The position numbers and the translations under genes are program-made. This document shows positions 50,246 to 58,603 of a stretch of 64,000 nt of DNA, one piece after another. Within the stretch, counting starts at the first letter, position 1. The number at the start of each line of letters is the position of its first letter. The notes beneath the pieces were generated by a model. The model was not told where the DNA came from. It ran no database searches and saw nothing but the letters and a program-made list of their open reading frames with translations. This stretch comes from UBA935 sp031556725 (lineage in GTDB: Bacteria; Bacillota; Clostridia; Lachnospirales; Lachnospiraceae): NCBI GenBank assembly GCA_031556725.1, contig JAVBSL010000014.1, positions 124,001-188,000 of the forward strand, in the 5' to 3' direction.

Positions 50246-51859
50246 ATGTATCGTATATTGTTAGTCGATGACGAAGCGCTTATTCGTGAGGGAGTAAGTG
50301 AAAATGTACAGTGGGGAAAGTACGGATATGAATTGGCGGGCAGTTGTGAAAATGGCCGGGAGGCACTGGAATTTATCGAGGAAAATCAGGTAGATGTGGT
50401 GATGACGGATATTTGCATGCCCTATCTGGATGGCATGGAGTTAAGCGAAAGACTGAGTGAAAAATATCCCAATGTCAAAGTCATCATATTAAGCGGATAT
50501 GATGACTTTGAATATGCAAAAAAAGCCATCCGCTATGGTGTTAAAGAATACTTGTTAAAGCCCATCACGGCATGTGAGATGGGGAATGTTTTAGGCGGAC
50601 TGAAAAAGGAATTGGATAAAGAGCGGGATTTGGAAAGACGGATTTCGCATATGAAGGCAACCTATCATAAAGGCCAGATGTTACTTTATTCAGATGTAAT
50701 CCGCAATCTGATTACCGGCAGTAAACCTGAGGCTGAAAGCCGCCGGGAGCTTATGGAGGTGGGAGCCTGTACGGATGCGGCAATATATCGTGTGGCCGTA
50801 GTGGAACTGGATATTTATGCCAAAACCGATAAGCTTAGTGAGCAATGTAAAAAGGAAAGTTCTTTAATGGCTTTCGTGCTCTATAACATTACCCAGGAGA
50901 TTGTTAAGAAACATATGGCAGGAGAGGTATGTCAGGGGAAGGACCACCGCATCTTTATTTTGTTTTACGCTGATAAGCTGTCAGAGTTTGAAGCACTGGT
51001 TCAAAAGGTGAGCAGCGAAATTATTGCGCAGATGAACCGGAGCACCCATATGGATGTCAATATTGGGATGGGCGGATATAAAAGGAAGATGCGGGATATT
51101 TATTTATCTTACGAAGAAGCCGAGGAGGCTTTGGAGTATCACTATACTTTGGGCGGCAATCGTATTCAGGAGATTGAAAGTATTTATGAAAATAAAAAGA
51201 TGATGGATATTGAGAATACACTTGATGAAATCATCTTACATGTAAAAGAAAATCACAGCCGGAAGCTGGAAGAAGATATGCAATTGCTGCTGCGTATGCT
51301 GCGGGATGGCATCTATGACCGCCGCAGTGCCGGAACCGTATTACAGCGAACCGTTGATCTGGTGGATGAAGCGCGGAAGCTTTCGGAAATAGAAGAAATA
51401 CCGGAGGAGCTGCAAAAGGAAAATATCTTGCAGGAGATATTAATAGCTGATAAACTGGAAGAGGCAGTAGCGATACTGCATAGGTGGTGTGAGGAAATAG
51501 GGGGATGTCTTGACAATCGTAAGAACATCGGCGGTAAGAAATATGCGGTTTTGGCAATTGACTATATTGAGAAGAATTATGCGGACAGTGAACTCAGTTT
51601 GAACTCGGTCTGCTCTTATTTAAGTATCAGTCCCAGCCGTTTCAGCAGCATTTTCAAGACCTCCACCGGAACCACTTTTCTGGAAGTGCTAAGCAGAATC
51701 AGAATGCAGAAGGCAAAAGAACTGTTAGCCTGTACCGACATGAAAAATTATGAGATTGCAGAGCGGGTGGGATTTAATGATCCCCACTATTTCAGCATTG
51801 CCTTTAAAAAAACCACAGGGCAATCGCCTACCGAATATGCCAGAGGAATGAGAAGATAG
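50246..51859 (+). CDS. Response regulator, YesN-type with AraC output domain
   Basis: A 537-residue response regulator. The receiver domain has the acidic pair DDE at 8-10, phospho-acceptor Asp55 (VVMTDICMPY) and the KP lysine near 104. A long helical middle region follows, then an AraC-type double helix-turn-helix in the last 100 residues (LSLNSVCSYLSISPSRFSSIFKTSTGTTFLEVL, then YEIAERVGFNDPHYFSIAFKKTTGQSPTEYAR). It should activate the sugar transporter genes that follow. The next gene is the histidine kinase, whose ATG is directly after its stop. Confidence 0.9.
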   Translation: MYRILLVDDEALIREGVSENVQWGKYGYELAGSCENGREALEFIEENQVDVVMTDICMPYLDGMELSERLSEKYPNVKVIILSGYDDFEYAKKAIRYGVKEYLLKPITACEMGNVLGGLKKELDKERDLERRISHMKATYHKGQMLLYSDVIRNLITGSKPEAESRRELMEVGACTDAAIYRVAVVELDIYAKTDKLSEQCKKESSLMAFVLYNITQEIVKKHMAGEVCQGKDHRIFILFYADKLSEFEALVQKVSSEIIAQMNRSTHMDVNIGMGGYKRKMRDIYLSYEEAEEALEYHYTLGGNRIQEIESIYENKKMMDIENTLDEIILHVKENHSRKLEEDMQLLLRMLRDGIYDRRSAGTVLQRTVDLVDEARKLSEIEEIPEELQKENILQEILIADKLEEAVAILHRWCEEIGGCLDNRKNIGGKKYAVLAIDYIEKNYADSELSLNSVCSYLSISPSRFSSIFKTSTGTTFLEVLSRIRMQKAKELLACTDMKNYEIAERVGFNDPHYFSIAFKKTTGQSPTEYARGMRR

Positions 51860-53644
51860 ATGTTGATATTGAAACCTTTTAAAAGCATCAGGACTTCAAT
51901 GATCAGTTGGTTTTCCCTGCTGATCGTGATTTCCCTGATGATTTTTTCGCTTATATCATTAAGCTATACGGAAGAAACGGTAATGGATAATTCTATTGAC
52001 TACACCACCAGACTGATTAATCAGGTAAATCGGGATATTGATTCCTATATCGGTTACATGGAAAATATATCAACCATGGTAACCGAAAGTGCAGATGTCC
52101 AGAAATATCTGTTTATTCCCCTTCCTGAAGCAGAACGGAATGAGCTTTACCGGCGAATTATCATGCAGTTCAATACAGTGGTGGAAGCCAGACAGGACAT
52201 TTCCAATATTGCCATCGTGACTCCGGGCCGGCAATACATTATCAATGATGGCTTAGACCAGCTGAATGAAAATATCTCCCTGCCGAAGGTACAATGGTAT
52301 TATGAGGCTATCCGGGGTAACGGAAATTTATTGAGCGCATCTCATGTGCAGCATGTCATCAAAAATAATTATAAATGGGTGGTAACTTTGGCAAATGGCA
52401 TCGTTAACCCCAGAACCGGTAAAAACGAAGCGGTTTTTTTCATAGACCTGAATTATAAATTGCTTAAGGACTTATGTGAAAACAACAATCTGGCCGCCAA
52501 CGGTTACGTGTTTATCATTGATGAAACGGGGAAAGTAATCTACCATCCCAAGCAGCAGTTATTATACAGCGGTTTGACCAAGGAAAAGATCGATGAGGTT
52601 ATGGCCTGTCAAAATAATTATTTTGTAACCGAGGAAGGCGAAGAAAGTAAGCTTTATACAGTGTCCACATCCGATAAGACCGGTTGGCGGGTGGTGGGTG
52701 TGGCTTATCTGTCAGAACTGATGAAAAATAAAAAGGAAACCCAGCAGCTTTATACGGTAATAACGGTAATACTGCTGACCTGTACGGTGCTGTTAGCAAG
52801 CTTTCTGGCAGCGGCCATTACCCGTCCGATCAAGGCTCTGAAAAATTCCATGAAGGAAGTGGAAAAAGGAAACTTTGGCGGCGCCAGTGTTACCGTTAAT
52901 TCGGATAATGAAATCGGCAGTCTGGGCAATTCCTTTAATCTTATGACGGTTAAGATCAAACAGCTGATGGAACAGAATACCTACGAGCAGGAAGAAAAAC
53001 GCAAGAGTGAATTAAAAGCATTGCGTTCCCAGATTAATCCCCACTTTTTGTATAATACCCTTGATTCCATTATCTGGATGTCCGAAGGCGGTAAGAACCA
53101 GGAGGTTGTTCTGATGACAGCGGCATTGGCCAGGCTGCTCAGACAAAGCATCAGTAATGATAATGAACGGATTCCGCTGGAAAAAGAAATTGACTATGCC
53201 AGAAGCTATCTGACCATTCAGCAAATGCGTTATAAGGACAAGCTGGAATATGAAATTGATGTCGAGGCAGACATCCAAAAAGAAGAAGTGATCAATCTGA
53301 TTCTCCAGCCTCTTGTAGAAAATGCTATCTATCATGGGATTAAATACAAGGGGGCTAAGGGAACGATCAGGATTGAAGGACATGGTCAGGATGATAAAAT
53401 TATTTTGAAGGTGATGGATGACGGGACCGGAATGGATGAGGAAACAATCACAGATATCTATAACCGGTCCAAAAACCGGGAAAGCAGTAACGGGGTCGGA
53501 GTTCATAATGTCCAGACCAGAATCCAGCTTTATTACGGCAGTAATTATGGCCTTCACTTTGAAAGTGCCAAAGGCGTGGGAACGACAGTAACGATAACAA
53601 TCCCGCGGCTTGACGGAAAGGAGAGAAGCCATGAAAAGGTATAG
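51860..53644 (+). CDS. Sensor histidine kinase, YesM-type
   Basis: A 594-residue membrane kinase. Membrane segments are at about 14-36 and 297-318 with an extracytoplasmic Cache-like sensor between them. A HAMP region follows, then the LytS/YesM phospho-acceptor box INPHFLYNTLD with His395, and an HATPase domain (VENAIYHGIK near 490, DDGTGM near 520, GVGVHNV). It pairs with the YesN-type regulator upstream. It overlaps the next gene, an anchored periplasmic binding protein, by 14 bases, so the three are translated together and probably form one sensing unit. Confidence 0.9.
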   Translation: MLILKPFKSIRTSMISWFSLLIVISLMIFSLISLSYTEETVMDNSIDYTTRLINQVNRDIDSYIGYMENISTMVTESADVQKYLFIPLPEAERNELYRRIIMQFNTVVEARQDISNIAIVTPGRQYIINDGLDQLNENISLPKVQWYYEAIRGNGNLLSASHVQHVIKNNYKWVVTLANGIVNPRTGKNEAVFFIDLNYKLLKDLCENNNLAANGYVFIIDETGKVIYHPKQQLLYSGLTKEKIDEVMACQNNYFVTEEGEESKLYTVSTSDKTGWRVVGVAYLSELMKNKKETQQLYTVITVILLTCTVLLASFLAAAITRPIKALKNSMKEVEKGNFGGASVTVNSDNEIGSLGNSFNLMTVKIKQLMEQNTYEQEEKRKSELKALRSQINPHFLYNTLDSIIWMSEGGKNQEVVLMTAALARLLRQSISNDNERIPLEKEIDYARSYLTIQQMRYKDKLEYEIDVEADIQKEEVINLILQPLVENAIYHGIKYKGAKGTIRIEGHGQDDKIILKVMDDGTGMDEETITDIYNRSKNRESSNGVGVHNVQTRIQLYYGSNYGLHFESAKGVGTTVTITIPRLDGKERSHEKV

Positions 53645-54614
53645 CAAATATCTGATGTTATGGGGGTTGATCGGAGCAGCTATTGTGGCCGCCGCTGTTA
53701 TTTTATTACAGAGCAATGCCGATAAAAAAGAAACCTATAAAATTATATATATTCCCAAGGTAATTGATGAGAACAATGATTTTTGGACTCTGCTCATTGA
53801 CGGGGTACAGATGGCCGCCGCCGAATACGGTATGGAAGCCATGGTTATAGCACCGGAGTCGGAAGAAGATTATGATAAACAAAATGAGATGATTCTCTGG
53901 GCAATTGAGCAACATCCCGATGCCATTCTGCTGTCGCCCAGCAGCTACACGGAAAATACCGCATATGCAAAGCAGATAGTAGCAGCCGGTATTCATTTGG
54001 TTTTGATTGATTCCGCTATGGATGAAAATGTTGCCGAAATTATTGTGGCAACGGATAATATTAAGTTAGGAATGGTGGAAGGCAGCTTTATGAAGCAATT
54101 TGTGACAGATGACTCCCGGATTGCCATTATCGGACATGTGAAAAATTCTTCCACGGCAATGGAAAGAGAAATCGGTGTGCGGAAGGGACTGGAGGAATAC
54201 GAAGACCGGATTGTGGATGTGGTGTTTTGCGATTCTGATTATGATAAAGCCTATGATTTAATGATATCACTGATGGAACGCTATCCGGATATCAATCTGG
54301 TGGCCGGATTGAACGAATATTCGGCGGTGGGAGCTGCCAGAGCCATCAAGGATAAGCATATGGATAAACAGATCAAGGTGGTGGGGATTGACAGCTCACT
54401 GGAAGAAATCCAGCTCCTTGAGGAAGGTATTTTTGAAGGGATTGTTATCCAGAATCCGTTTAAGATGGGATATATGGGGGCAGAGGCAGCCGCTAAGCTG
54501 TTAAGGGGTGAGGCAGTACTGAAGGATATCGATTCCGGCTGTGAGCTGATTACCAAAGATAACGTTTATACGGAGGAAAATCAAAAACTGCTTTTTCCGT
54601 TCCGGGAGGAATAG
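53631..54614 (+). CDS. Membrane-anchored sugar-binding protein, accessory sensor
   Basis: A 327-residue protein with one N-terminal membrane segment (about 8-30) that lacks a lipobox Cys and is not obviously cleaved. The rest is a type 1 periplasmic-binding domain of the RbsB kind (NDFWTLLIDGVQMAAAEYG near 48-66, HPDAILLSPSS, VVGIDSSLEEIQLLEEGIFEGIVIQNPFKMGY near 249-280). The anchoring and the overlap with the kinase gene suggest that it presents the sugar to the kinase rather than to the transporter. AAGGAGAG precedes ATG 53631. A terminator follows, separating it from the ABC genes. Confidence 0.85.
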   Translation: MKRYSKYLMLWGLIGAAIVAAAVILLQSNADKKETYKIIYIPKVIDENNDFWTLLIDGVQMAAAEYGMEAMVIAPESEEDYDKQNEMILWAIEQHPDAILLSPSSYTENTAYAKQIVAAGIHLVLIDSAMDENVAEIIVATDNIKLGMVEGSFMKQFVTDDSRIAIIGHVKNSSTAMEREIGVRKGLEEYEDRIVDVVFCDSDYDKAYDLMISLMERYPDINLVAGLNEYSAVGAARAIKDKHMDKQIKVVGIDSSLEEIQLLEEGIFEGIVIQNPFKMGYMGAEAAAKLLRGEAVLKDIDSGCELITKDNVYTEENQKLLFPFREE

Positions 54615-54635
54615 AAAGAACTGTAAAAAGATCAG

Positions 54636-54681
54636 AAAAGGTTAAATTTTTACTGAAACAGTAAAAATTTAACCTTTTTTT
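54636..54681 (+). terminator. Rho-independent terminator
   Basis: A 20-base-pair perfect stem, AAAAGGTTAAATTTTTACTG (54636-54655) with its complement (54659-54678), three-base loop, ending in seven T residues. It ends the sensor operon ahead of the transporter operon. Confidence 0.92.
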
Positions 54682-54749
54682 GTAAGATTTTGAATTTATA
54701 ACCGGATTGGATATGAATATAATGAAAGACAGCAAAGGGAGGTAATTCA

Positions 54750-56243
54750 ATGGGAGAAGTTATTTTAACAATGAACGGAATAGATAAATCATTTCCCGGT
54801 GTCCATGCACTTAAGGCTGTTAATTTAGAAGTCAAGAGAGGCGAAGTTCATGCCCTGATGGGTGAAAACGGTGCCGGAAAATCCACCCTGATGAAGGTTT
54901 TGACAGGTATTTACTCCATGGATGCAGGCGAAATTATTTATGAAGGTAAATCGGTTGAATTTGTGAACCCCAGGGAAGCGCAGGATGCCGGTATTGCAAT
55001 TGTACATCAGGAACTTAATATGATGCATCACCTTACCGTAGCACAGAATATTTTCATCGGCAGAGAATATATGAAGGGAAAATTCATCGATGATAAAAAG
55101 ATGAATGAGGAATCAAAGAAGCTTTTTGAAAAGCTGAACATTGATATCGATCCCACCGAGACCATGAGCAACCTGACAGTCGGAAAGCAGCAGATGTGTG
55201 AAATAGCCAAAGCGATCTCAAAGGATGTCAAGGTTATTGTATTCGACGAACCGACAGCAGCTTTAACCGAATCGGAGATAGATGAGTTGTTTAAGATCAT
55301 CAGAGACTTACGTGAAAAAAATCTGGGAATTATCTACATTTCCCATCGTATGGATGAAATTAAAGTAATTACCGACCGGGTAACGGTAATGCGTGACGGT
55401 GAGTATGTGGGAACATTGATCTCCCGGGACTGCACCAAAGACGACATTATCAATATGATGGTGGGACGAACAATATATGAAAACCCCAAGGAAAAGAGTA
55501 ATGTGCCTGAGGATGCACCGGTAATATTAAAAGTTGAGAATTTAAATGCCGGAAGGATGGTACAGGACATCAGCTTTGAACTTAAGAAGGGTGAAATCCT
55601 CGGATTCTCCGGACTGATGGGAGCAGGCCGGACAGAAACAGCCAGAGTACTTTTTGGAGCAGACAAAAAAGCCGGCGGAGATATTTACATAAATGGACAA
55701 AAAGTTGAAATCAACTGTCCCCAGGATGCCATTAAGGCAGGTATCGGTTACCTGTCGGAAGACCGTAAGAGATATGGTTTGGTACTGGATAAAACAGTTG
55801 CGGAAAATACCAGTATGTCATCGCTGGAAATGTTTATGAAGGGCATATTTATTGACCGGAAGAAAGAAGAAAAGACAGCCAATGAGTATGTGGATAAGTT
55901 GAAAACCAAAACCCCCACGGTTGAAACCCAGGTGCTGAGCCTTTCCGGCGGTAACCAACAAAAGGTGGTAATTGCCAAATGGCTGGCAAGAGATTGTGAC
56001 ATCTTGATTTTTGATGAGCCCACCAGAGGCATTGATGTCGGGGCAAAAAGTGAGATATATCATCTGATGAATGAACTGGTAGGGCAGGGTAAATCCATTA
56101 TTATGATTTCCTCCGAAATGACAGAAATTCTGAGAATGAGTGATCGGGTTATCGTAATGTGTGAAGGCAAGAAAACAGGTGAAATTCAAATCGAAGAAGC
56201 ATCGCAGGAAAACATCATGCATGCGGCAACGCTTAGGAACTAG
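54750..56243 (+). CDS. Sugar ABC transporter ATPase, RbsA/MglA type
   Basis: A 497-residue protein with two fused ATPase domains, as in RbsA, MglA and XylG. The first Walker A is GENGAGKST near 38-46 with signature LTVGKQQMCEIAKA. The second half has the degenerate GLMGAGRTE loop near 289-297 and LSGGNQQKVVIAKWL near 394-408. It powers import of a monosaccharide through the next gene's permease. TATAAT at 54718-54723 is the likely -10 and GGGAGG precedes the ATG. In this fucose context the sugar may be L-fucose or L-rhamnose, but specificity cannot be read from the ATPase. Confidence 0.9.
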   Translation: MGEVILTMNGIDKSFPGVHALKAVNLEVKRGEVHALMGENGAGKSTLMKVLTGIYSMDAGEIIYEGKSVEFVNPREAQDAGIAIVHQELNMMHHLTVAQNIFIGREYMKGKFIDDKKMNEESKKLFEKLNIDIDPTETMSNLTVGKQQMCEIAKAISKDVKVIVFDEPTAALTESEIDELFKIIRDLREKNLGIIYISHRMDEIKVITDRVTVMRDGEYVGTLISRDCTKDDIINMMVGRTIYENPKEKSNVPEDAPVILKVENLNAGRMVQDISFELKKGEILGFSGLMGAGRTETARVLFGADKKAGGDIYINGQKVEINCPQDAIKAGIGYLSEDRKRYGLVLDKTVAENTSMSSLEMFMKGIFIDRKKEEKTANEYVDKLKTKTPTVETQVLSLSGGNQQKVVIAKWLARDCDILIFDEPTRGIDVGAKSEIYHLMNELVGQGKSIIMISSEMTEILRMSDRVIVMCEGKKTGEIQIEEASQENIMHAATLRN

Positions 56244-56257
56244 GGAGGTTGAAGGAA

Positions 56258-57259
56258 GTGGAAAAGAATAAAAAAGGCAATATACTGAAGAACAATCCGA
56301 TTGTAAAAGCAATCGGCACCCAAAAACTGATAGCATTATTAGCATTGATTGCAATCTATGTTATCTTCGGAATGATCAATCCGGCATTCCGTACCTACTC
56401 AACATTGGTAAATATTTTCGATGCATCATACTATATCGGCTTAATGGCAATCGGTGTTACCTTTGCAATTACGTCAGACGGTATTGACTTATCGATAGGT
56501 ACCGTATTAACCTGTTCGGCATTGGTTTCAGGCGCTTTGATTACCAAGTATAACATACCGGTAGCAATAGGGTTGGTTATCTGCATTTTAATCGGTGCTC
56601 TTTTCGGATTACTGAATGGTATCATGATTTCTTATATGGGATTGCCGCCATTTATCGCAACTTTAGGAACAATGATGCTTTCCAAAGGTTTGGGTTCCAT
56701 TTTTACCAAAGCTCAGAGTATTACCTGGCCGCAGGCATCTTCCGAGAACGGATGGTTCCGTAATATTTTTAAGATCAATCAGGACGGAGTACTTATTCCG
56801 ACGGGATTTATCCTGCTGATCATCGTGGCAATACTGGCATCGGTTTTACTGAATAAAACCAGACCGGGACGCTATATCCTGGCTTTGGGAAGCAATAACG
56901 AAGCGACCAGGCTTTCCGGCGTTAATGTTGCCAAATGGAAAACTTTAGCTTATGTAATCAGTGGTACCATGGCCGGTCTGGCCGGTCTTGCGTATGCCTC
57001 CATCTATTCCACCATCCTGCCTGGCGGCGGCGCCGGATTTGAATTGGATGCCATTGCCGGTGTAGTTATCGGCGGAACCTCCATGAGTGGTGGTTACGGT
57101 ACTATTTTAGGAACCCTGATCGGTGTATTCATTATGTCAATCTTAAAGACCGGACTTCCTTTTATCGGATTACAGACACATTATCAGCAGGTAGCAACCG
57201 GTATCGTTTTAGTTTTTGCCGTATTTATGGATGTACTTAACAGAAAGAAAAGAAACTAA
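56258..57259 (+). CDS. Sugar ABC transporter permease, RbsC/MglC type
   Basis: A 333-residue permease of the branched-chain/ribose type with about eight to ten membrane segments. Family signatures are GIDLSIGTVL near 83-92, YMGLPPFIATLGTMMLSKGL near 126-145, GSNNEATRLSGVN near 208-220 and GTSMSGGYGTILGTLIGVFI near 273-292. GTG 56258 follows GGGAGG at nine bases and is preferred over TTG 56249, which abuts that site. It lies 14 bases after the ATPase gene and works with the binding protein encoded next. Confidence 0.88.
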   Translation: MEKNKKGNILKNNPIVKAIGTQKLIALLALIAIYVIFGMINPAFRTYSTLVNIFDASYYIGLMAIGVTFAITSDGIDLSIGTVLTCSALVSGALITKYNIPVAIGLVICILIGALFGLLNGIMISYMGLPPFIATLGTMMLSKGLGSIFTKAQSITWPQASSENGWFRNIFKINQDGVLIPTGFILLIIVAILASVLLNKTRPGRYILALGSNNEATRLSGVNVAKWKTLAYVISGTMAGLAGLAYASIYSTILPGGGAGFELDAIAGVVIGGTSMSGGYGTILGTLIGVFIMSILKTGLPFIGLQTHYQQVATGIVLVFAVFMDVLNRKKRN

Positions 57260-57268
57260 ATAGTGTTA

Positions 57269-57292
57269 GTAATTCCCATAGTGGGAAATTAC
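57269..57292 (+). ncRNA. Intercistronic hairpin before the binding protein
   Basis: GTAATTCCC pairs with GGGAAATTAC with one bulged base. It is probably an mRNA-stabilising stem that allows more binding protein than permease. Confidence 0.55.
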
Positions 57293-57321
57293 ATAAAACA
57301 AAATCAAGGGAGGAATAAAGA

Positions 57322-58455
57322 ATGAAAAAGAAATTACTCAGTGTTGTATTGGCAACGGCGATGACCGCAATGATGATTACAGGATGCGGCAGCAAAGCTA
57401 CGACACAAACAGAAGCACCGGCAGCAGAGGCACCCGCAGCACCGGCAGCGGAAGCACCCGCAGCAGAAGCTCCGGCAGCAGAAACAGATGCTCAGCTTGG
57501 CAAGATTTATCTGGTTTCCAAAGGCTTCCAGCATCAGTTCTGGCAGGCTGTATTACAGGGCGCACAGGAAGCAGCAGCAGAATATGGCGTAGAAATTGAT
57601 TTCCAGGGTCCTGATACCGAATCAGATATTGCTCAGCAGGTTAATATGCTCAATAATGCATTGAACAATAACCCTCCGGCAATCGGTTTGGCAGCATTGG
57701 ATACCGAAGCATGTTTGGAAGGTATTTCCAAGGCACAGTCAGCCGGTATTCCTATCGTTGGATTTGACTCCGGCGTACCTGGAGCACCCGCAGGCGCTAT
57801 CGTTGCAAATGCTTCTACCGATAACTATGCAGCAGGCGAATTGGCAGCAAATGAAACCTATGCATTAATCAAAGATACCATTGCTTCAGCAACATCACCC
57901 GTTAGAATCGGCGTTATGAACCAGGATGCAACCTCTGAATCCATTACCGGAAGAGGATCAGGTTTCGTTGATAAAATGAAAGCTTTATTGGAAGCAGACG
58001 GCAAAGTAGTTTCCGTAGAAGGTCATGACAAATGGCTGAATAAGGTAAGTGATGCTGATGTTATCCTTGATGTAGCAGTTCCCGCACAGGTAACCGCAGA
58101 ACTTTCCTCAGTTGATGCTCAGAACCTGTTGAACAAAGCAGATACCATCTGTATCTATGCTTCCAATCAGCATTCTGGTGAAGGCCTTATAAACGGTGAT
58201 GCTAACCTTGGAAAACTTGGCAAAGACGTTGTCGGTATTGCTTTTGACGCCGGCGAACTGATCAAAGGTGCAGTAAGAGACGGCAGACTTGCCGGTGCAG
58301 TTACCCAGGATCCTTTGCAGATCGGATACAAAACTGTTGAACTTTGTGTTAAAGCAGCAAAAGGCGAATCAGTTGCAGATGTAGATACCGGATGTCAGTG
58401 GTATACAGCAGCAAATATGGATGAACCCAAGATTGCTCCAAACCTTTACGACTAA
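57322..58455 (+). CDS. Sugar-binding lipoprotein, RbsB/MglB type
   Basis: A 377-residue solute-binding protein. Its signal peptide ends in TGC with Cys22 as the lipid anchor. Residues 28-53 are a low-complexity Ala/Pro/Glu linker that lifts the domain off the membrane. The type 1 binding fold follows (YLVSKGFQHQFWQAVLQGAQEAAAEYG near 62-88, VGFDSGVP, ASTDNYAAGELAA, FDAGELIKGAVRDGRLAGAVTQDPLQIGYK). It delivers a monosaccharide to the transporter encoded upstream. AGGGAGG precedes the ATG. Its stop codon is part of the first stem of the RNA-like element that follows. Confidence 0.9.
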   Translation: MKKKLLSVVLATAMTAMMITGCGSKATTQTEAPAAEAPAAPAAEAPAAEAPAAETDAQLGKIYLVSKGFQHQFWQAVLQGAQEAAAEYGVEIDFQGPDTESDIAQQVNMLNNALNNNPPAIGLAALDTEACLEGISKAQSAGIPIVGFDSGVPGAPAGAIVANASTDNYAAGELAANETYALIKDTIASATSPVRIGVMNQDATSESITGRGSGFVDKMKALLEADGKVVSVEGHDKWLNKVSDADVILDVAVPAQVTAELSSVDAQNLLNKADTICIYASNQHSGEGLINGDANLGKLGKDVVGIAFDAGELIKGAVRDGRLAGAVTQDPLQIGYKTVELCVKAAKGESVADVDTGCQWYTAANMDEPKIAPNLYD

Positions 58456-58538
58456 GACGAGAAGAAACAGTAGGGCTCGCATTTGCGAGCCTAACAGTTA
58501 CTAAGTCTCGTCTGGAAGAATGGCAGAGCCATTCTTCC
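58455..58538 (+). ncRNA. Three-stem RNA-like element, copy B
   Basis: Stem 1 pairs AGACGAG (58455-58461) with CTCGTCT (58507-58513). Stem 2 pairs GGCTCGC (58474-58480) with GCGAGCC (58485-58491). Stem 3 pairs GGAAGAATGGC with GCCATTCTTCC (58514-58538), loop AGA. It matches copy A at 38781 in layout and in the joining segments, while stem sequences differ in a compensatory way. It is followed after 20 bases by a terminator and then by the chemoreceptor gene. Confidence 0.75.
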
Positions 58539-58558
58539 GGGTGTTACAGGTAAACAGG

Positions 58559-58589
58559 GAAAGTACGCGGGGCGTACTTTCTTTGTTTT
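58559..58589 (+). terminator. Terminator between element B and the chemoreceptor gene
   Basis: GAAAGTACGC pairs with GCGTACTTTC around a GGG-containing loop, followed by TTTGTTTT. Placed directly after element B, it ends the ABC transcript or could be controlled by the element. Confidence 0.75.
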
Positions 58590-58603
58590 GCAGGGAGGGT
58601 ACG

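Noticed and set aside
57400..57490. Short tandem repeat of GCAGCACCGGCAGAAG-like units
   Set aside because: It looks repetitive, but it encodes the Ala/Pro/Glu linker behind the lipoprotein Cys of a binding protein. No spacers or flanking cas genes exist, so it is not a CRISPR or mobile repeat.
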